A DNA stretch of 64,000 bases from Anaerolineales bacterium (lineage in GTDB: Bacteria > Chloroflexota > Anaerolineae > 4572-78 > J111). Location: contig JACKAT010000002.1 in the NCBI GenBank assembly GCA_020634935.1, positions 124,001-188,000 of the forward strand, given 5' to 3'. Under the pieces are notes generated by a model. It did not search any database. It had not been told where the DNA came from and worked only from the letters and a program-made list of their open reading frames with translations. Below are positions 40,536 through 49,287 of the stretch, in pieces. A program made the position numbers and the translations under genes. Within the stretch, counting starts at the first letter, position 1. The number at the start of each line of letters is the position of its first letter.

Positions 40536-41015
40536 ATGAAAACAGTAACCTTTGATTACTCCCCAGAACTGGTCAAGCAAGTTATAGGCCGATTGATTAT
40601 GCAGCAGATAATGCGCTCGGCCTTAGTGGTGGCTGTAGGGTTGGCCGGGATTATAACCTTAATCGCCGGCGACCGAGGTTTGTTTCAGGGCGCCAGTATT
40701 ACGGTGCTGGTGGGATATTTTCTGCTTTGGTTCAGATATTATCGTAACGCCATCAACATAGCTAATGAGCTGACCAATCGGTCGATCACGGTTAAGTTTG
40801 ATGAAGAAGACGTCAGCTTTCAGAGCGCCGATCATTTGTCTATTATTAAATGGTCAAGGGTCAAGAAGATTCAAAAACTAAGTGAGGCATGGCTGTTCTA
40901 TATCTATGCCGATAGCCATTATACCCTGGTACCCACCTCACGTCTGGATGACGAATTGAAAGCGTTTATCGAACAAAAAATTGTTAAACACGGGGGGCAA
41001 ATCATAAGAGGTTGA
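40536..41015 (+). CDS. YcxB-like membrane protein
   Basis: 159 residues. Two transmembrane helices (about 25-45 and 50-68) and a C-terminal PH-like part with VKFDEEDVSFQSADHLSIIKW, YTLVPTSRLD. Matches the YcxB-like family. The TAA of the upstream gene directly abuts its ATG, so it is co-translated with the nucleotidyltransferase. Role unknown. Confidence 0.8.
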   Translation: MKTVTFDYSPELVKQVIGRLIMQQIMRSALVVAVGLAGIITLIAGDRGLFQGASITVLVGYFLLWFRYYRNAINIANELTNRSITVKFDEEDVSFQSADHLSIIKWSRVKKIQKLSEAWLFYIYADSHYTLVPTSRLDDELKAFIEQKIVKHGGQIIRG

Positions 41016-41052
41016 TTATTGATATTCTCGAAAAACAATAGTGTAACTATCG

Positions 41053-41202
41053 GGGTAGCTCTGCCCTAAACCGTGGTGAAGAAAAATTAGACAGAATTAA
41101 CCCGATTTACCGAATTATGATCGATAAAATCGTGATAATCTTGTCAATTCTGTCGATTATGGGGTCGATCTTCCCTCATCTCCCGTTTCCACGGTTTAAT
41201 GT
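41053..41202. repeat. Short inverted-repeat element, family A copy 2
   Basis: Near-identical to 118-267, including GTAGCTCTGCCCTAAACCG at the left and CATCTCCCGTTTCCACGG at the right. Only a few base differences are visible. Otherwise 41016-41285 holds no gene. Confidence 0.75.
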
Positions 41203-41285
41203 TGTGCGACCACTATCGGTTTGGGCAGCGAAAAGTATGAAATCTAATGGGTCAATAGCGGTTTGTTTAGGCGAGAAGGAAGTTA

Positions 41286-41996
41286 ATGGTGAAAAAAAAG
41301 GCGGCTGTTATCGTGATATTGCTGCTAGCAGGTCTGACCATAGCGGCTTTTCAATCTCCTCAATTCCAGGTCCAAACCATTTCCAAGCCGGCCGTGGCTT
41401 TGACAGCGGTTTCTCCCCCCACCGCCTCCCCTACTCAAACACTCGCTTCAATCGTATCGCCGTTAATCGGAGCGCGGCAGTGGCTGCAAGCTTTGAATTC
41501 TTCGGATGAAGAAGAAATACAAACCCTTACCTGTCAAGCCCAGCAGGAGTCATTAAAGGAAAGTTCAGGCTTGGCTATCGCTTTTCCCTCGCTGGCGAAA
41601 TTATCGCCAAATGTAACATCACAGCTTCAAGGAACCGTCTTCGGCTTAAACCTTGAAATCATCCGGCAGGACGAGACGCGAGCCAGGATACACATTGACG
41701 GCAACTTGGTGGTGTCCGGGTCCGGGTTAATGGCGGTTTATGCGATTGATGAACGATGGTGGCTGGTCTATGAAGAGGGGCTGTGGCGCTGGTGCGGCAC
41801 CAGCCAGGGCGAAGCAACGCCCACCTTAACGCCGACAATAACCACTACCCCGTTTCCCCTTACCCGGTCTGTTCGAGCGGGAGGTTCTTCAAGTCTATCA
41901 CTGTGGAAAATATTGGGTATGATTTTGACGATACTAGCCGCTGCTGCCAGATTTTACAACTTATTTCAACGCCATCAGAATAAAAAAGGTATATGA
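41286..41996 (+). CDS. Exported hypothetical protein with C-terminal membrane anchor
   Basis: 236 residues. N-terminal signal segment (AAVIVILLLAGLTIAAF), Pro/Thr/Ser linker, and a small alpha/beta domain (residues 55-175; RQWLQALNSSDEEEIQTLTC, ARIHIDGNLVVSGSGL) of lumazine-/SnoaL-like feel, though this is uncertain. A Thr/Pro linker and a C-terminal helix (LWKILGMILTILAAAARF) follow. AAGGAAG is near the ATG. Its TGA overlaps the ATG of the TPR lipoprotein gene. Not recognised. Confidence 0.7.
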   Translation: MVKKKAAVIVILLLAGLTIAAFQSPQFQVQTISKPAVALTAVSPPTASPTQTLASIVSPLIGARQWLQALNSSDEEEIQTLTCQAQQESLKESSGLAIAFPSLAKLSPNVTSQLQGTVFGLNLEIIRQDETRARIHIDGNLVVSGSGLMAVYAIDERWWLVYEEGLWRWCGTSQGEATPTLTPTITTTPFPLTRSVRAGGSSSLSLWKILGMILTILAAAARFYNLFQRHQNKKGI

Positions 41997-43093
41997 CAAA
42001 AATAACTTTAAATACCGCTCTGTTGTTGATTATGGTGGTCGCATGTAACCGCGTCCCTCCGCAACCGCCAAGCTATGGGGGGAAAGTTCATTATGCTCAA
42101 GGGCAACCGCTCAATTTTCCTGATGTGACCGTGGAGTTTGTGGGTAAAAGAGAAGCTCCCGCCTCAACTGATTATCCGCGAGGGATGACCTTTTATGATT
42201 TCAAAGTTTACCGGGGCAGCCAGGCGCAGCTTGTGTCCTGGAGCGCCGGCGCCGGCGATATTGGCCCCACGCGGTTTGAACTGGCCGGAAATCGATATGC
42301 CTTAGAGTTAGCCATGTCCGACCGGCTGGGTTCCTTGGGTCAGGATGAATTGGTCCTATGGCGAGAGGTCAGCCCCGCTACCGAAGCTCCCATTGCTACG
42401 CCTATGCCCATCCCGGCCGGCCCGCCCCTCGAGGCCCAAGACTATTACCACCAAGGTCTGACTCAATTTGCCGCCGGGCTAACTGAAGAAGCGGTGGCCA
42501 ACTTTACCCAGGCTATCACCCTTTATCCCCCTTATATTGACGCCTATCAATTTAGGGGGAAGGCCTATTCTGAACTGGGCCGCTACGATCTGGCCCGGGC
42601 TGATTATCAACAGGTTCTTGGGCTTAACCCCCAACCAGACATACAAGCCACCGTCGCCGCCGCCTTGCAAGAAATTGCTCAGGCCAAGACCATTGTCCCT
42701 ACGCCTACACCTACACCAACCCTGCCCACGCCGCCCTCTTTGTCGCCGGTCACGATAACGTTAGGGCAGCCGTTTAGTCTGGCCCTTAATCAATATGGCC
42801 GGCTGGACTCGACCGGGCTGGGGATTGAATTTTATGAAATGATTGAAGATACGCGCTGCCCGCGCCAGGTCATCTGTGAATCTGAGGGGTGGGCCAGAAT
42901 TGTCATCTACGTCTGGATAACCGACATAGAACCCATTGAATTTATCCTGAATACCGACCCGGCAGACAGTCAAAATAAGGTCTCGTACGATGAGTACCAG
43001 GTTCAACTGCTAGGTCTTGAGCCTTATCCTGAAACGCCGGAACACGACATTGCGCTTCAAGAATATCGGGCTACGTTTGTTGTAGCAAAATAA
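41993..43093 (+). CDS. TPR-containing lipoprotein
   Basis: 366 residues. Short signal peptide with Cys at MVVACN. Residues 25-125 are a beta domain (VHYAQGQPLNFPDVTVEFVG). Residues 145-220 have two TPR units (EAQDYYHQGLTQFAAGLTEE, AYQFRGKAYSELGRYDLARA). A Thr/Pro linker and a C-terminal beta domain follow (LDSTGLGIEFYEMIEDTRCP, QVICESEGWARI), as seen in many small envelope lipoproteins. Coupled to the preceding exported protein by a 4-base overlap. Function unknown. Confidence 0.78.
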   Translation: MTKITLNTALLLIMVVACNRVPPQPPSYGGKVHYAQGQPLNFPDVTVEFVGKREAPASTDYPRGMTFYDFKVYRGSQAQLVSWSAGAGDIGPTRFELAGNRYALELAMSDRLGSLGQDELVLWREVSPATEAPIATPMPIPAGPPLEAQDYYHQGLTQFAAGLTEEAVANFTQAITLYPPYIDAYQFRGKAYSELGRYDLARADYQQVLGLNPQPDIQATVAAALQEIAQAKTIVPTPTPTPTLPTPPSLSPVTITLGQPFSLALNQYGRLDSTGLGIEFYEMIEDTRCPRQVICESEGWARIVIYVWITDIEPIEFILNTDPADSQNKVSYDEYQVQLLGLEPYPETPEHDIALQEYRATFVVAK

Positions 43094-43106
43094 GAATAAC
43101 TCAGGC

Positions 43107-43170
43107 GGACAGTCACTTTTCGCCGAAAATGAACATCCGTTTAGCCCACACAGGTCGATTTATCGACTCT
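43107..43170. repeat. Truncated family C element
   Basis: GGACAGTCACTTTTCGCCGA and the following GAAAATGAACATCCG match the left half of the 34681 copy; the right end is missing. It lies directly before the methyltransferase ribosome binding site. Confidence 0.6.
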
Positions 43171-43182
43171 AGAAGGAGATTT

Positions 43183-43857
43183 ATGACTATCAAAGATGCT
43201 TTTGATAAAGCCGCCAAAGCGTATGATGTGGCCAGAAAACAGTTGATCCCATGCTTTGATGATTTTTATGGGACAGCTTTGGAGATAATCACCCTTTTAG
43301 AAACTGCTCCAACCAAGGTTCTTGATTTAGGTGCAGGAACCGGACTTTTCGCGTCGCTTGTGGCTCAGTGTTATCCCCACGCCGAATTTACCCTGTTTGA
43401 TTTATCAGACGCTATGTTGGAACAGGCGAAACAGAGATTCGGCAATGACAACCCAAAAATAAAATACGTGGTTAAGGATTATGCCGTGGAGCCAATCGAT
43501 GGCCAATATGACCTCATTATCTCGGCGCTGTCGATCCATCATTTGTCGGATGCCGAAAAGGAGACCTTGTTTCAAAAACTGTTTTCGAGTTTGAATGACA
43601 ACGGGTTGTTCATCAACGCCGATCAAGTGCTGGGCGAAACTCCGGCTGTTGAGAAAATCTATAGAGAGATGTGGTTGAAGCAAGTAAAAGCAAGGGGTGT
43701 CTCCGACGCGACACTGGCATCCGCTTTGGAGAGAATGAAAGAAGATAAGATGTCAACCTTATCCCAGCAGTTGACGTGGCTCAAACAGGCGAACTTTGCG
43801 GATGTGAATTGTTGGTATAAAAATTTTAGTTTTGCGGTTTATTCGGGGTGGAAGTAG
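43183..43857 (+). CDS. Class I SAM-dependent methyltransferase
   Basis: 224 residues. AAGGAG lies six bases before the ATG at 43183; the frame opens 18 codons earlier inside a repeat and that extension is rejected. Motif I VLDLGAGTGLFASLV, acidic residue in FTLFDLSDAML, then YDLIISALSIHHLSD and SLNDNGLFINADQVLG. Substrate unknown. The 5' leader (43107-43170) is a truncated family C repeat. Confidence 0.88.
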   Translation: MTIKDAFDKAAKAYDVARKQLIPCFDDFYGTALEIITLLETAPTKVLDLGAGTGLFASLVAQCYPHAEFTLFDLSDAMLEQAKQRFGNDNPKIKYVVKDYAVEPIDGQYDLIISALSIHHLSDAEKETLFQKLFSSLNDNGLFINADQVLGETPAVEKIYREMWLKQVKARGVSDATLASALERMKEDKMSTLSQQLTWLKQANFADVNCWYKNFSFAVYSGWK

Positions 43858-43971
43858 AACACATCTAGCGAGGTCGGGCGACTTTGAAACTCTTGTAGTG
43901 ATTTCTGTCCGAGCGGTTTGCCATTCCACTCGATTGTTTCGACGTAGCTTGGATAGGATTGTTAGGCGTAT

Positions 43972-44355
43972 TTACTTCGAATCACGACTTAACGGTAGAA
44001 TACGCACTCGAAGCCGCTGCTCATCGATAACCACTAATGCGCCATCCTCAGGTTGAGAAAGATTAGCCTACAAAGTATTGATGACTATGGCTGCTAGATG
44101 TTGCGGAGAGACATCCTGCGTTCGGACTTGAATAACACTTGGTCCTTTAGCCTGAGTTAGGGCCAGAAGCCTGCCGAAATCCAAATCATGGGTAAAAATG
44201 AGGTGGTTGTTTGCTCTGGCATAAGCCATTAATTCCTGATCAGGCGCACGAGGGTCGCCGACTGATGACCAGTGTTTGGCTGAATAACCTGCCTACTCAA
44301 ACGTCCCAACCCAATCCGGCGATAGATTCATATCAAGTAGAATTTTGAGACTCAT
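43972..44355 (-). pseudogene. DUF5615 PIN-like toxin with two in-frame stops
   Basis: Reads MSLKILLDMNLSPDWVGTFE, TAG (44293-44295), AGYSAKHWSSVGDPRAPDQE, LIFTHDLDFGRLLALTQ, GPSVIQVRTQDVSPQHL, TAG (44068-44070), then ANLSQPEDGALVVIDEQ and VRILPLS. Every conserved DUF5615 block is intact (LLDMNLSP, GDPRAPD, THDLDFG), so only the two amber codons break it. The start overlaps the antitoxin stop (ATGA), the usual toxin-antitoxin coupling. Confidence 0.85.
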
Positions 44356-44733
44356 CCGGGGAACTCAAGCGGCAGGTCAATTTCCTCAACTCGCCAGGCT
44401 GCATAGGATAAAGCTTGGTTAATGTCTTCCGCTTCTAAGTAGTTTTCAACTCTAAGTTGTTACATTAATTTAGACAGAATTAACAGGATTAATATGATTT
44501 TTCCTTATTTTAATCTTGGAAATCCTGTAAATCCTGTCTATTCATCCTGGTCTCAAACTCACAAGTTAGTTATGAAAATTACTTAGGTAAGGGTATAACC
44601 GGAGAATATCGCTGGGAGTATGACCTGTGGCTAAGAGGCCGATAATTGTGCCTACCGTCACTCGTAGCCCTCGAATACAGGGTTTACCACCCATTACGTC
44701 AGGGTTAAAAGTAATACGATCTAAATTTTTCAT
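44352..44733 (-). pseudogene. DUF433 antitoxin interrupted by a 146-bp insertion
   Basis: N-terminal part MKNLDRITFNPDVMGGKPCI, RGLRVTVGTIIGLLATG, ILRLYPYL (to 44586). The frame resumes after the insertion with EAEDINQALSYAAWRVEE and ends DLPLEFPG. Removing the insertion plus one TA rejoins LYPYL-EAEDI exactly in frame, the normal DUF433 sequence. GGAGG lies 11 bases before the ATG. Confidence 0.88.
44438..44583. mobile_element. 146-bp MITE-like insertion with TA target duplication
   Basis: Terminal inverted repeats AGTAGTTTTCA (left) and TGAAAATTACT (right), one mismatch, extend imperfectly to about 23 bases. Flanked by TA at 44436-44437 and 44584-44585. The core is an inverted AGACAGAATTAACAGGATT / AATCCTGTAAATCCTGTCT hairpin. 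TA duplication and size suggest mobilisation by an IS630/Tc1-type transposase; none is in the window. Confidence 0.8.
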
Positions 44734-44815
44734 TGGTTTTCATCCTCCATAGCTGTACGGTATCATAACAGATTTTTAGCCAAGGTTCAAACAAAATAGA
44801 AGACACGGGCAACTT

Positions 44816-46333
44816 TCACTCGATGAGAAGTATCCAACGTTTCGGAAAAAGACTGTTTTGCTGCTGCGATAAATCGACGGTCGGGTCGATTAGCAACCGG
44901 CTCGATCGGCCGTTGAAGCTGACGTACGCCTCGGCTCGGATTTCGAGATCGGATTGATGGGGGCCGGCCAGCCGCTTCTCTAAATAGTGGGCGAATTCCA
45001 AAATCATATCGGGCTGAAACGACATCTGCTTTTCTTGCTGGTAGGTCAGGTAATCGCGGGGATAGACGGTCCATTCCTGGCCGGTTTGAGGATCGCGGAC
45101 GTGAAAGAGGGTGAAGCCAGTTTTTTCGACCAGCATCACGCGCCAGGAAAAGCGAAAGCCCTCCTCGGTCCAGAGGACGCTGCCGGGGTACAGCCAATGG
45201 CGTAGGGGGATAAGAATTTGGAGGATGAAGCACAGCCCCAACAGGGTGAGGATAAGGCGTTCGGTTTGAGGCGGTTGGGGGGAATGACGGTCGGTTTTGG
45301 GAGAATTCGAGGGACGATTTGATGCGGAGGTTGTGGCTGTAGATAATGTTGGCGTCGAGATTTTAGATGGTGAGATAGGACTGATACCGGCTGAAGCCTT
45401 GACGCTGGAGGCAAGTGTAAGAGACATCGGTAGCAGGCGACTGGGCAGAGCCTGATGAATGTAAGGCGACCAGCGGTGGAAAATCGTTCGAATGGATGAG
45501 AGAGCCGTTTGATAATCTTGTTCGGTAAAGAAGATGGCCGTGCAGGCGATCATAATCCACGGAAACATGCCGATATGGAACAGCAGGCCGGTCATCAGGT
45601 GAAAGCCGATGACGGCCAGATAGGCGGCTGGACGCGTTTTGCGCCACAGGAGAAAAAAGGGAATAGTTAGATCGTAAATGGCGCCGCTCCAACTCATCAG
45701 GTAGGCGAACCAGGCGTAATCGAACAGGAAGCCGATGAGCGGGAAGCCGGTTTGGGCCGGCAGCCACAGCCTGAGCGGCATCGCTTGAAAAAGCCAGTCG
45801 CCGTTGAGCTTGGCGATACCGGCAAAGACGTAGACCAGCCCCAACTGTAACCGGATGACGAAGAGGGTCCAGCGCGGTACAACATCGGTTTTTAGCGCCG
45901 GCCACAGCCAGCTATCGACGGAACCACTGCGGTGCAGCGGCAAAAAAATTAGCAAAAAACTGAGCAGCGAGATAAAGTAGTAGTGGTTGAGGTAGTAGGT
46001 TTTATCCAGCAGTTCGGTGTAGGTGAAGAGTAAGAAAAAGACGATGATGGCGGCGCGGTACATAAAACCCAACGCGACGAACAGCGCGGCAACGGCCACC
46101 AGCCCAAAAACAAGGTAAAGCCCGACGCTGGGCAGCGGTTTGACCCAGGAGAAGCCGTAATACGTAAAATGGAATTCCGGCTTGAGATAAAACGCCTCAA
46201 CCCAGCCGTTCGCTACAAAGCGAATTGTCCCGGCCAGCATCAACAGGCCGAACAGGACTCTAAAAACCACCAGCGGTAAAATTGAAACCGGTTGGCGTAG
46301 GTCGGGCCGCCGGTCGATTAATTTAGTCGCCAT
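44816..46333 (-). CDS. HTTM domain membrane protein
   Basis: 505 residues from the ATG at 46333 (a GTG lies one codon upstream). About eight transmembrane helices in the first 300 residues with HTTM features: FRVLFGLLMLAGTIRF, TYYLNHYYFISLLSFLLIF, YVFAGIAKLNGDWL, GLLFHIGMFPWIMIA. The HTTM family is related to vitamin K-dependent gamma-carboxylases. A Ser/Thr-rich linker leads to one more helix and a C-terminal globular part (FTLFHVRDPQTGQEWTVYP). The start overlaps the end of the imelysin gene, so it is the last gene of the imelysin operon. Confidence 0.88.
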   Translation of the reverse strand: MATKLIDRRPDLRQPVSILPLVVFRVLFGLLMLAGTIRFVANGWVEAFYLKPEFHFTYYGFSWVKPLPSVGLYLVFGLVAVAALFVALGFMYRAAIIVFFLLFTYTELLDKTYYLNHYYFISLLSFLLIFLPLHRSGSVDSWLWPALKTDVVPRWTLFVIRLQLGLVYVFAGIAKLNGDWLFQAMPLRLWLPAQTGFPLIGFLFDYAWFAYLMSWSGAIYDLTIPFFLLWRKTRPAAYLAVIGFHLMTGLLFHIGMFPWIMIACTAIFFTEQDYQTALSSIRTIFHRWSPYIHQALPSRLLPMSLTLASSVKASAGISPISPSKISTPTLSTATTSASNRPSNSPKTDRHSPQPPQTERLILTLLGLCFILQILIPLRHWLYPGSVLWTEEGFRFSWRVMLVEKTGFTLFHVRDPQTGQEWTVYPRDYLTYQQEKQMSFQPDMILEFAHYLEKRLAGPHQSDLEIRAEAYVSFNGRSSRLLIDPTVDLSQQQNSLFPKRWILLIE

Positions 46334-47531
46334 CACTGTCGTTAAAGGTCATCGTGACCGCCAGATGATTGGCCATATCGGCTTTGATTAAAACGATCAG
46401 CTTGCGGGCCTCATTGTAAACCAACTCCACCTGATCGGGTTGATGTGCCATCGCCTGATGAAGCGGGCCGTCGATGGCCTTCAGCGCGGCCTGGGTAGTT
46501 TCGATTTGGGCGTTGATGACCTTCGACAGCGGCTGGCCTTCGTATTCGGCCCCCAGGTAGTCGAGGTAGTCATCAAAGCCCAACTGCTGGCCGCCGTTAA
46601 ACACCGTGGCCAGGCCCTCAAAGTTGCTGTGCAGCAGTTGGCCGGAGAGGCCGCTCAACTCGGCCTCGACCAGCTCCGGCCGGACTCCGGCTTGAGATGT
46701 TTTGCCCAACGGATGCCCGATTTTCCGTTTGACGATATCTTCCAAACCGGCGGTCATCTGGTTGACCAGCAAACTCAGCAGCTGCTGCTGTTCGCCGCTG
46801 TCGGCGTCGGCGTTGATAAAATTTCCAGCGTAATTGTCGCCCTCGGCGGCCCAGATATTGAACAGGTCTTCGGCTTTATGATTGAGGTTTTCCGCAGCGG
46901 CCACCAGATACTGCATCCGTTTTTGACCGGCCGGGTCATCCGTAAAACTGCTGACCACCTGGGCGTTTCCCGCCGGATTGAAAATGAGATACTCGATGGC
47001 CGGCAGCCCCTTGGTCGTTGAGCCGTTCGCGTCGATTAGCGGCTCGTCGATGGCCTCTTGCTCGGCGATGAATTTTTCGATAAAGTCAACGTTGGTTGGC
47101 CATTTATCGATTTTGTTGTAGAGCTCCATAAAGGACACTAAATCGCCGTTGGATTTGCGGAAAGACCCCAATTCAAAAAATACCAATCGGTTCCAGCCCA
47201 GCGCGGCCTGCTGCCAGGCTTGTTGGACGTCTTCTAAGTCCGCCTCGGTCGGATCATCACGGAATTGATGGGCGGCGTCTTCCAAGGCGGCGGCTTGTTC
47301 CCCAAAATCTTTGAGCAGCGGCATAATGACATTGTCAGCCATATTGACCAGCAGTTCGTGCCGATCAAACCCGCTGCCGATAACCGTTTCTGCGGTAGGC
47401 GGCGATGGCTCCTGGGTTTCAGCCGCTTCAAGCTGCGCCGATGAGCCGCAAGCGGCGAGGAGTAAACAAATTAGCCCGGTTAAGCTGAAGGCGATGATCG
47501 AGCGAGGGGTTAAAGGATGAAAATGATTCAC
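46323..47531 (-). CDS. Imelysin-family lipoprotein (second copy)
   Basis: 402 residues from a GTG; AAGG lies eight bases ahead. Lipobox LLLAAC near residue 28. All-helical imelysin body. The usual GxHxxE motif is GLPAIEYLIF here: the His is Pro while Glu is kept, so this copy may not bind metal like the other copy. Imelysins (IrpA type) are surface proteins linked to iron uptake. Between the di-haem protein and HTTM genes. Confidence 0.88.
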   Translation of the reverse strand: MNHFHPLTPRSIIAFSLTGLICLLLAACGSSAQLEAAETQEPSPPTAETVIGSGFDRHELLVNMADNVIMPLLKDFGEQAAALEDAAHQFRDDPTEADLEDVQQAWQQAALGWNRLVFFELGSFRKSNGDLVSFMELYNKIDKWPTNVDFIEKFIAEQEAIDEPLIDANGSTTKGLPAIEYLIFNPAGNAQVVSSFTDDPAGQKRMQYLVAAAENLNHKAEDLFNIWAAEGDNYAGNFINADADSGEQQQLLSLLVNQMTAGLEDIVKRKIGHPLGKTSQAGVRPELVEAELSGLSGQLLHSNFEGLATVFNGGQQLGFDDYLDYLGAEYEGQPLSKVINAQIETTQAALKAIDGPLHQAMAHQPDQVELVYNEARKLIVLIKADMANHLAVTMTFNDSDGD

Positions 47532-47550
47532 AAACGTTACCTTTCTTTTG

Positions 47551-47678
47551 GTAACTACTAGCCATCATATCATTTTGAGGGACTAAGGAGCGAGAAATCT
47601 CCCAGAAGGGTGTTTGCAACCGGACGCTGTAGGGATTTCTCCGCCTGCGGCTACGAAATGACATGCTTGAGCAGTTAC
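47551..47678. repeat. Palindromic intergenic element, family B copy 2
   Basis: 128 bp from GTAACTACTAGCC to GAGCAGTTAC with GAGAAATCTC / GGATTTCTCC inner arms; same family as 9957-10085. It fills the gap between the di-haem gene and the imelysin gene inside the operon. GTTACCTTTC occurs at 47536 and again at 47674, a possible target duplication. Confidence 0.8.
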
Positions 47679-47681
47679 CTT

Positions 47682-49109
47682 TCATAAAGATTTTAAAAAC
47701 GCAATCAAGGCGTCGCGGTCGGCCTGGATCATATTCAGGAAAACGTCTTTGGCCGGTTCGGCTTCGCCGCCGTGCCACAAAATGGCCTCAGCTAAATTTC
47801 TGGCCCGGCCGTCGTGCAGGTAATAGCTGTGTTTGTTAACCGTTTCAATCAGGCCGATGCCCCACAGCGGCGGCGTGCGCCATTCTTTGCCGGTGGCTTG
47901 AAAGTCGGGCCGGTGGTCGGCTAGGCCGTCGCCCATATCGTGCAGCAGTAAATCGGTGTAGGGGTGGATGGTTTGGTGGGAGAGCGTGGGAATCGACGGG
48001 TGAATTCCCGTTTGCATAACCGGTGTGTGACAGGCCGTGCATTGGGCGTCGGTGAAAAGTTTTTGGCCTTGCCGGACGGTGTCATCCTGCCAATCGCGGC
48101 GAGCCGGTACAGCCAGCGAACTGGCGTAGAGGACGACCTTGAGAAAGTCATCATCGGCGATTTCCGGTTGGCCGCCATTTGCTGCGTGCAGGCATTCAGT
48201 TTGCGGGATGGCGCACTCTTGCTCTGGAAACAATGTGGTCGAGATGCCAATGTCGCCGATAAAGGCGCCGGCCACCTGCTGGAGGACGTGCGGCTGGTTG
48301 GCTTTCCAGCCGAATCGACCCAGGGCCATACGGTTGTTAAAGGCATCCCAAACGTAGTTGGGCCGGCCGGAGATGCCGTCGCCGTCGGCATCGGTTGGGT
48401 CGGCCAGGGCCAGGATGGTCTCCTCCGGCACAGCTTCCAGCAGGCCCATCCCGATCATCTGGTTGGCGACGCGCGGCGACAGCATGGTTTCTGGGTGAAG
48501 GTCGCCGTAGGCCAGATCGACCAATTCGTAGGTGGGTTCTCGCAGGCTGTACGTTTCGCCGTCGGCAAAGGCGCCGGGGATTTCACTGTAAACCACCTGG
48601 ATCGATCCCTCGGTGGGTGTGTCGTTAATCGCCTGGTCTTGGAACTGGCCGCCGTAGGTCGGTTCCGGCAGGGGCGCTTTGTGGATATCGGAGCCGGGAA
48701 TGCTGAGGCGGATGAGAAAACCGGTGGACAGTTCGCCATCCGTTGCCGGCGGTCGCCCCCGACCGTCTTTAAAGTGGCAGCCCGCGCATGATCGAGAATT
48801 GAACAACGGGCCTAAGCCATCGCGGGCTGTGGTCGAGGCCGGGGCGGTCACCCAGTTTTGATTGAAGAAGGAGTTGCCCACAAAGAAAAGCAGGCCGTCG
48901 CTGCGGTCCAGGCCGGGCGCCGGCTGGCCGAAAGCGTTGGGCGTGATGTTGAATACGGTCGCTTGCCCGCCTGATAACGCTTCCCCAGCTTCTGCCGGGA
49001 CATCGCTGTCAGAGACAGGTTCGGGAGGGGTTGTGTTACACGCGGCGAAAAGGAGCAGACCGGACAAGGCTAAAATGATAAAAACGAAGGCGTTGATTGA
49101 TCGTCGCAA
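47682..49109 (-). CDS. Di-haem thiol oxidoreductase-like lipoprotein (DUF1111)
   Basis: 475 residues from TTG; the frame is closed just upstream, so TTG is the only start that keeps the signal peptide intact. Lipobox LLLFAAC. Two haem motifs: CAGCH (in NSRSCAGCHFKDGRG) and CTACH (in DAQCTACHTPVMQ). PIGMGLLEAVPEE-type DHOR blocks and LWGIGLIETVNKHSYYLHDG near the end. Exported c-type cytochrome with peroxidase-like fold, redox partner in imelysin operons. Confidence 0.9.
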   Translation of the reverse strand: MRRSINAFVFIILALSGLLLFAACNTTPPEPVSDSDVPAEAGEALSGGQATVFNITPNAFGQPAPGLDRSDGLLFFVGNSFFNQNWVTAPASTTARDGLGPLFNSRSCAGCHFKDGRGRPPATDGELSTGFLIRLSIPGSDIHKAPLPEPTYGGQFQDQAINDTPTEGSIQVVYSEIPGAFADGETYSLREPTYELVDLAYGDLHPETMLSPRVANQMIGMGLLEAVPEETILALADPTDADGDGISGRPNYVWDAFNNRMALGRFGWKANQPHVLQQVAGAFIGDIGISTTLFPEQECAIPQTECLHAANGGQPEIADDDFLKVVLYASSLAVPARRDWQDDTVRQGQKLFTDAQCTACHTPVMQTGIHPSIPTLSHQTIHPYTDLLLHDMGDGLADHRPDFQATGKEWRTPPLWGIGLIETVNKHSYYLHDGRARNLAEAILWHGGEAEPAKDVFLNMIQADRDALIAFLKSL

Positions 49110-49287
49110 TTTTTAACTCACTTCAGGACATAGTCAGTGGTTAGTGGTAAATGCTCCACTGACCACTGACCAGGTTCAATTCAGTCGGTAAATCATAAGG
49201 GGCTTGGCTCGGATTGCCAAATTCGAGCCAAACCGGGATTTGATAGTCGCTTTTGCCCCCGTGGATCGGCCGGATGGTTAGATGGCG

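Noticed and set aside
20513..44355. Reassignment of TAG as a sense codon, suggested by three in-frame TAG codons
   Set aside because: Intact genes here (rpiB, glucoamylase, cstA, the SPFH gene) end in TAG, so TAG is a normal stop.
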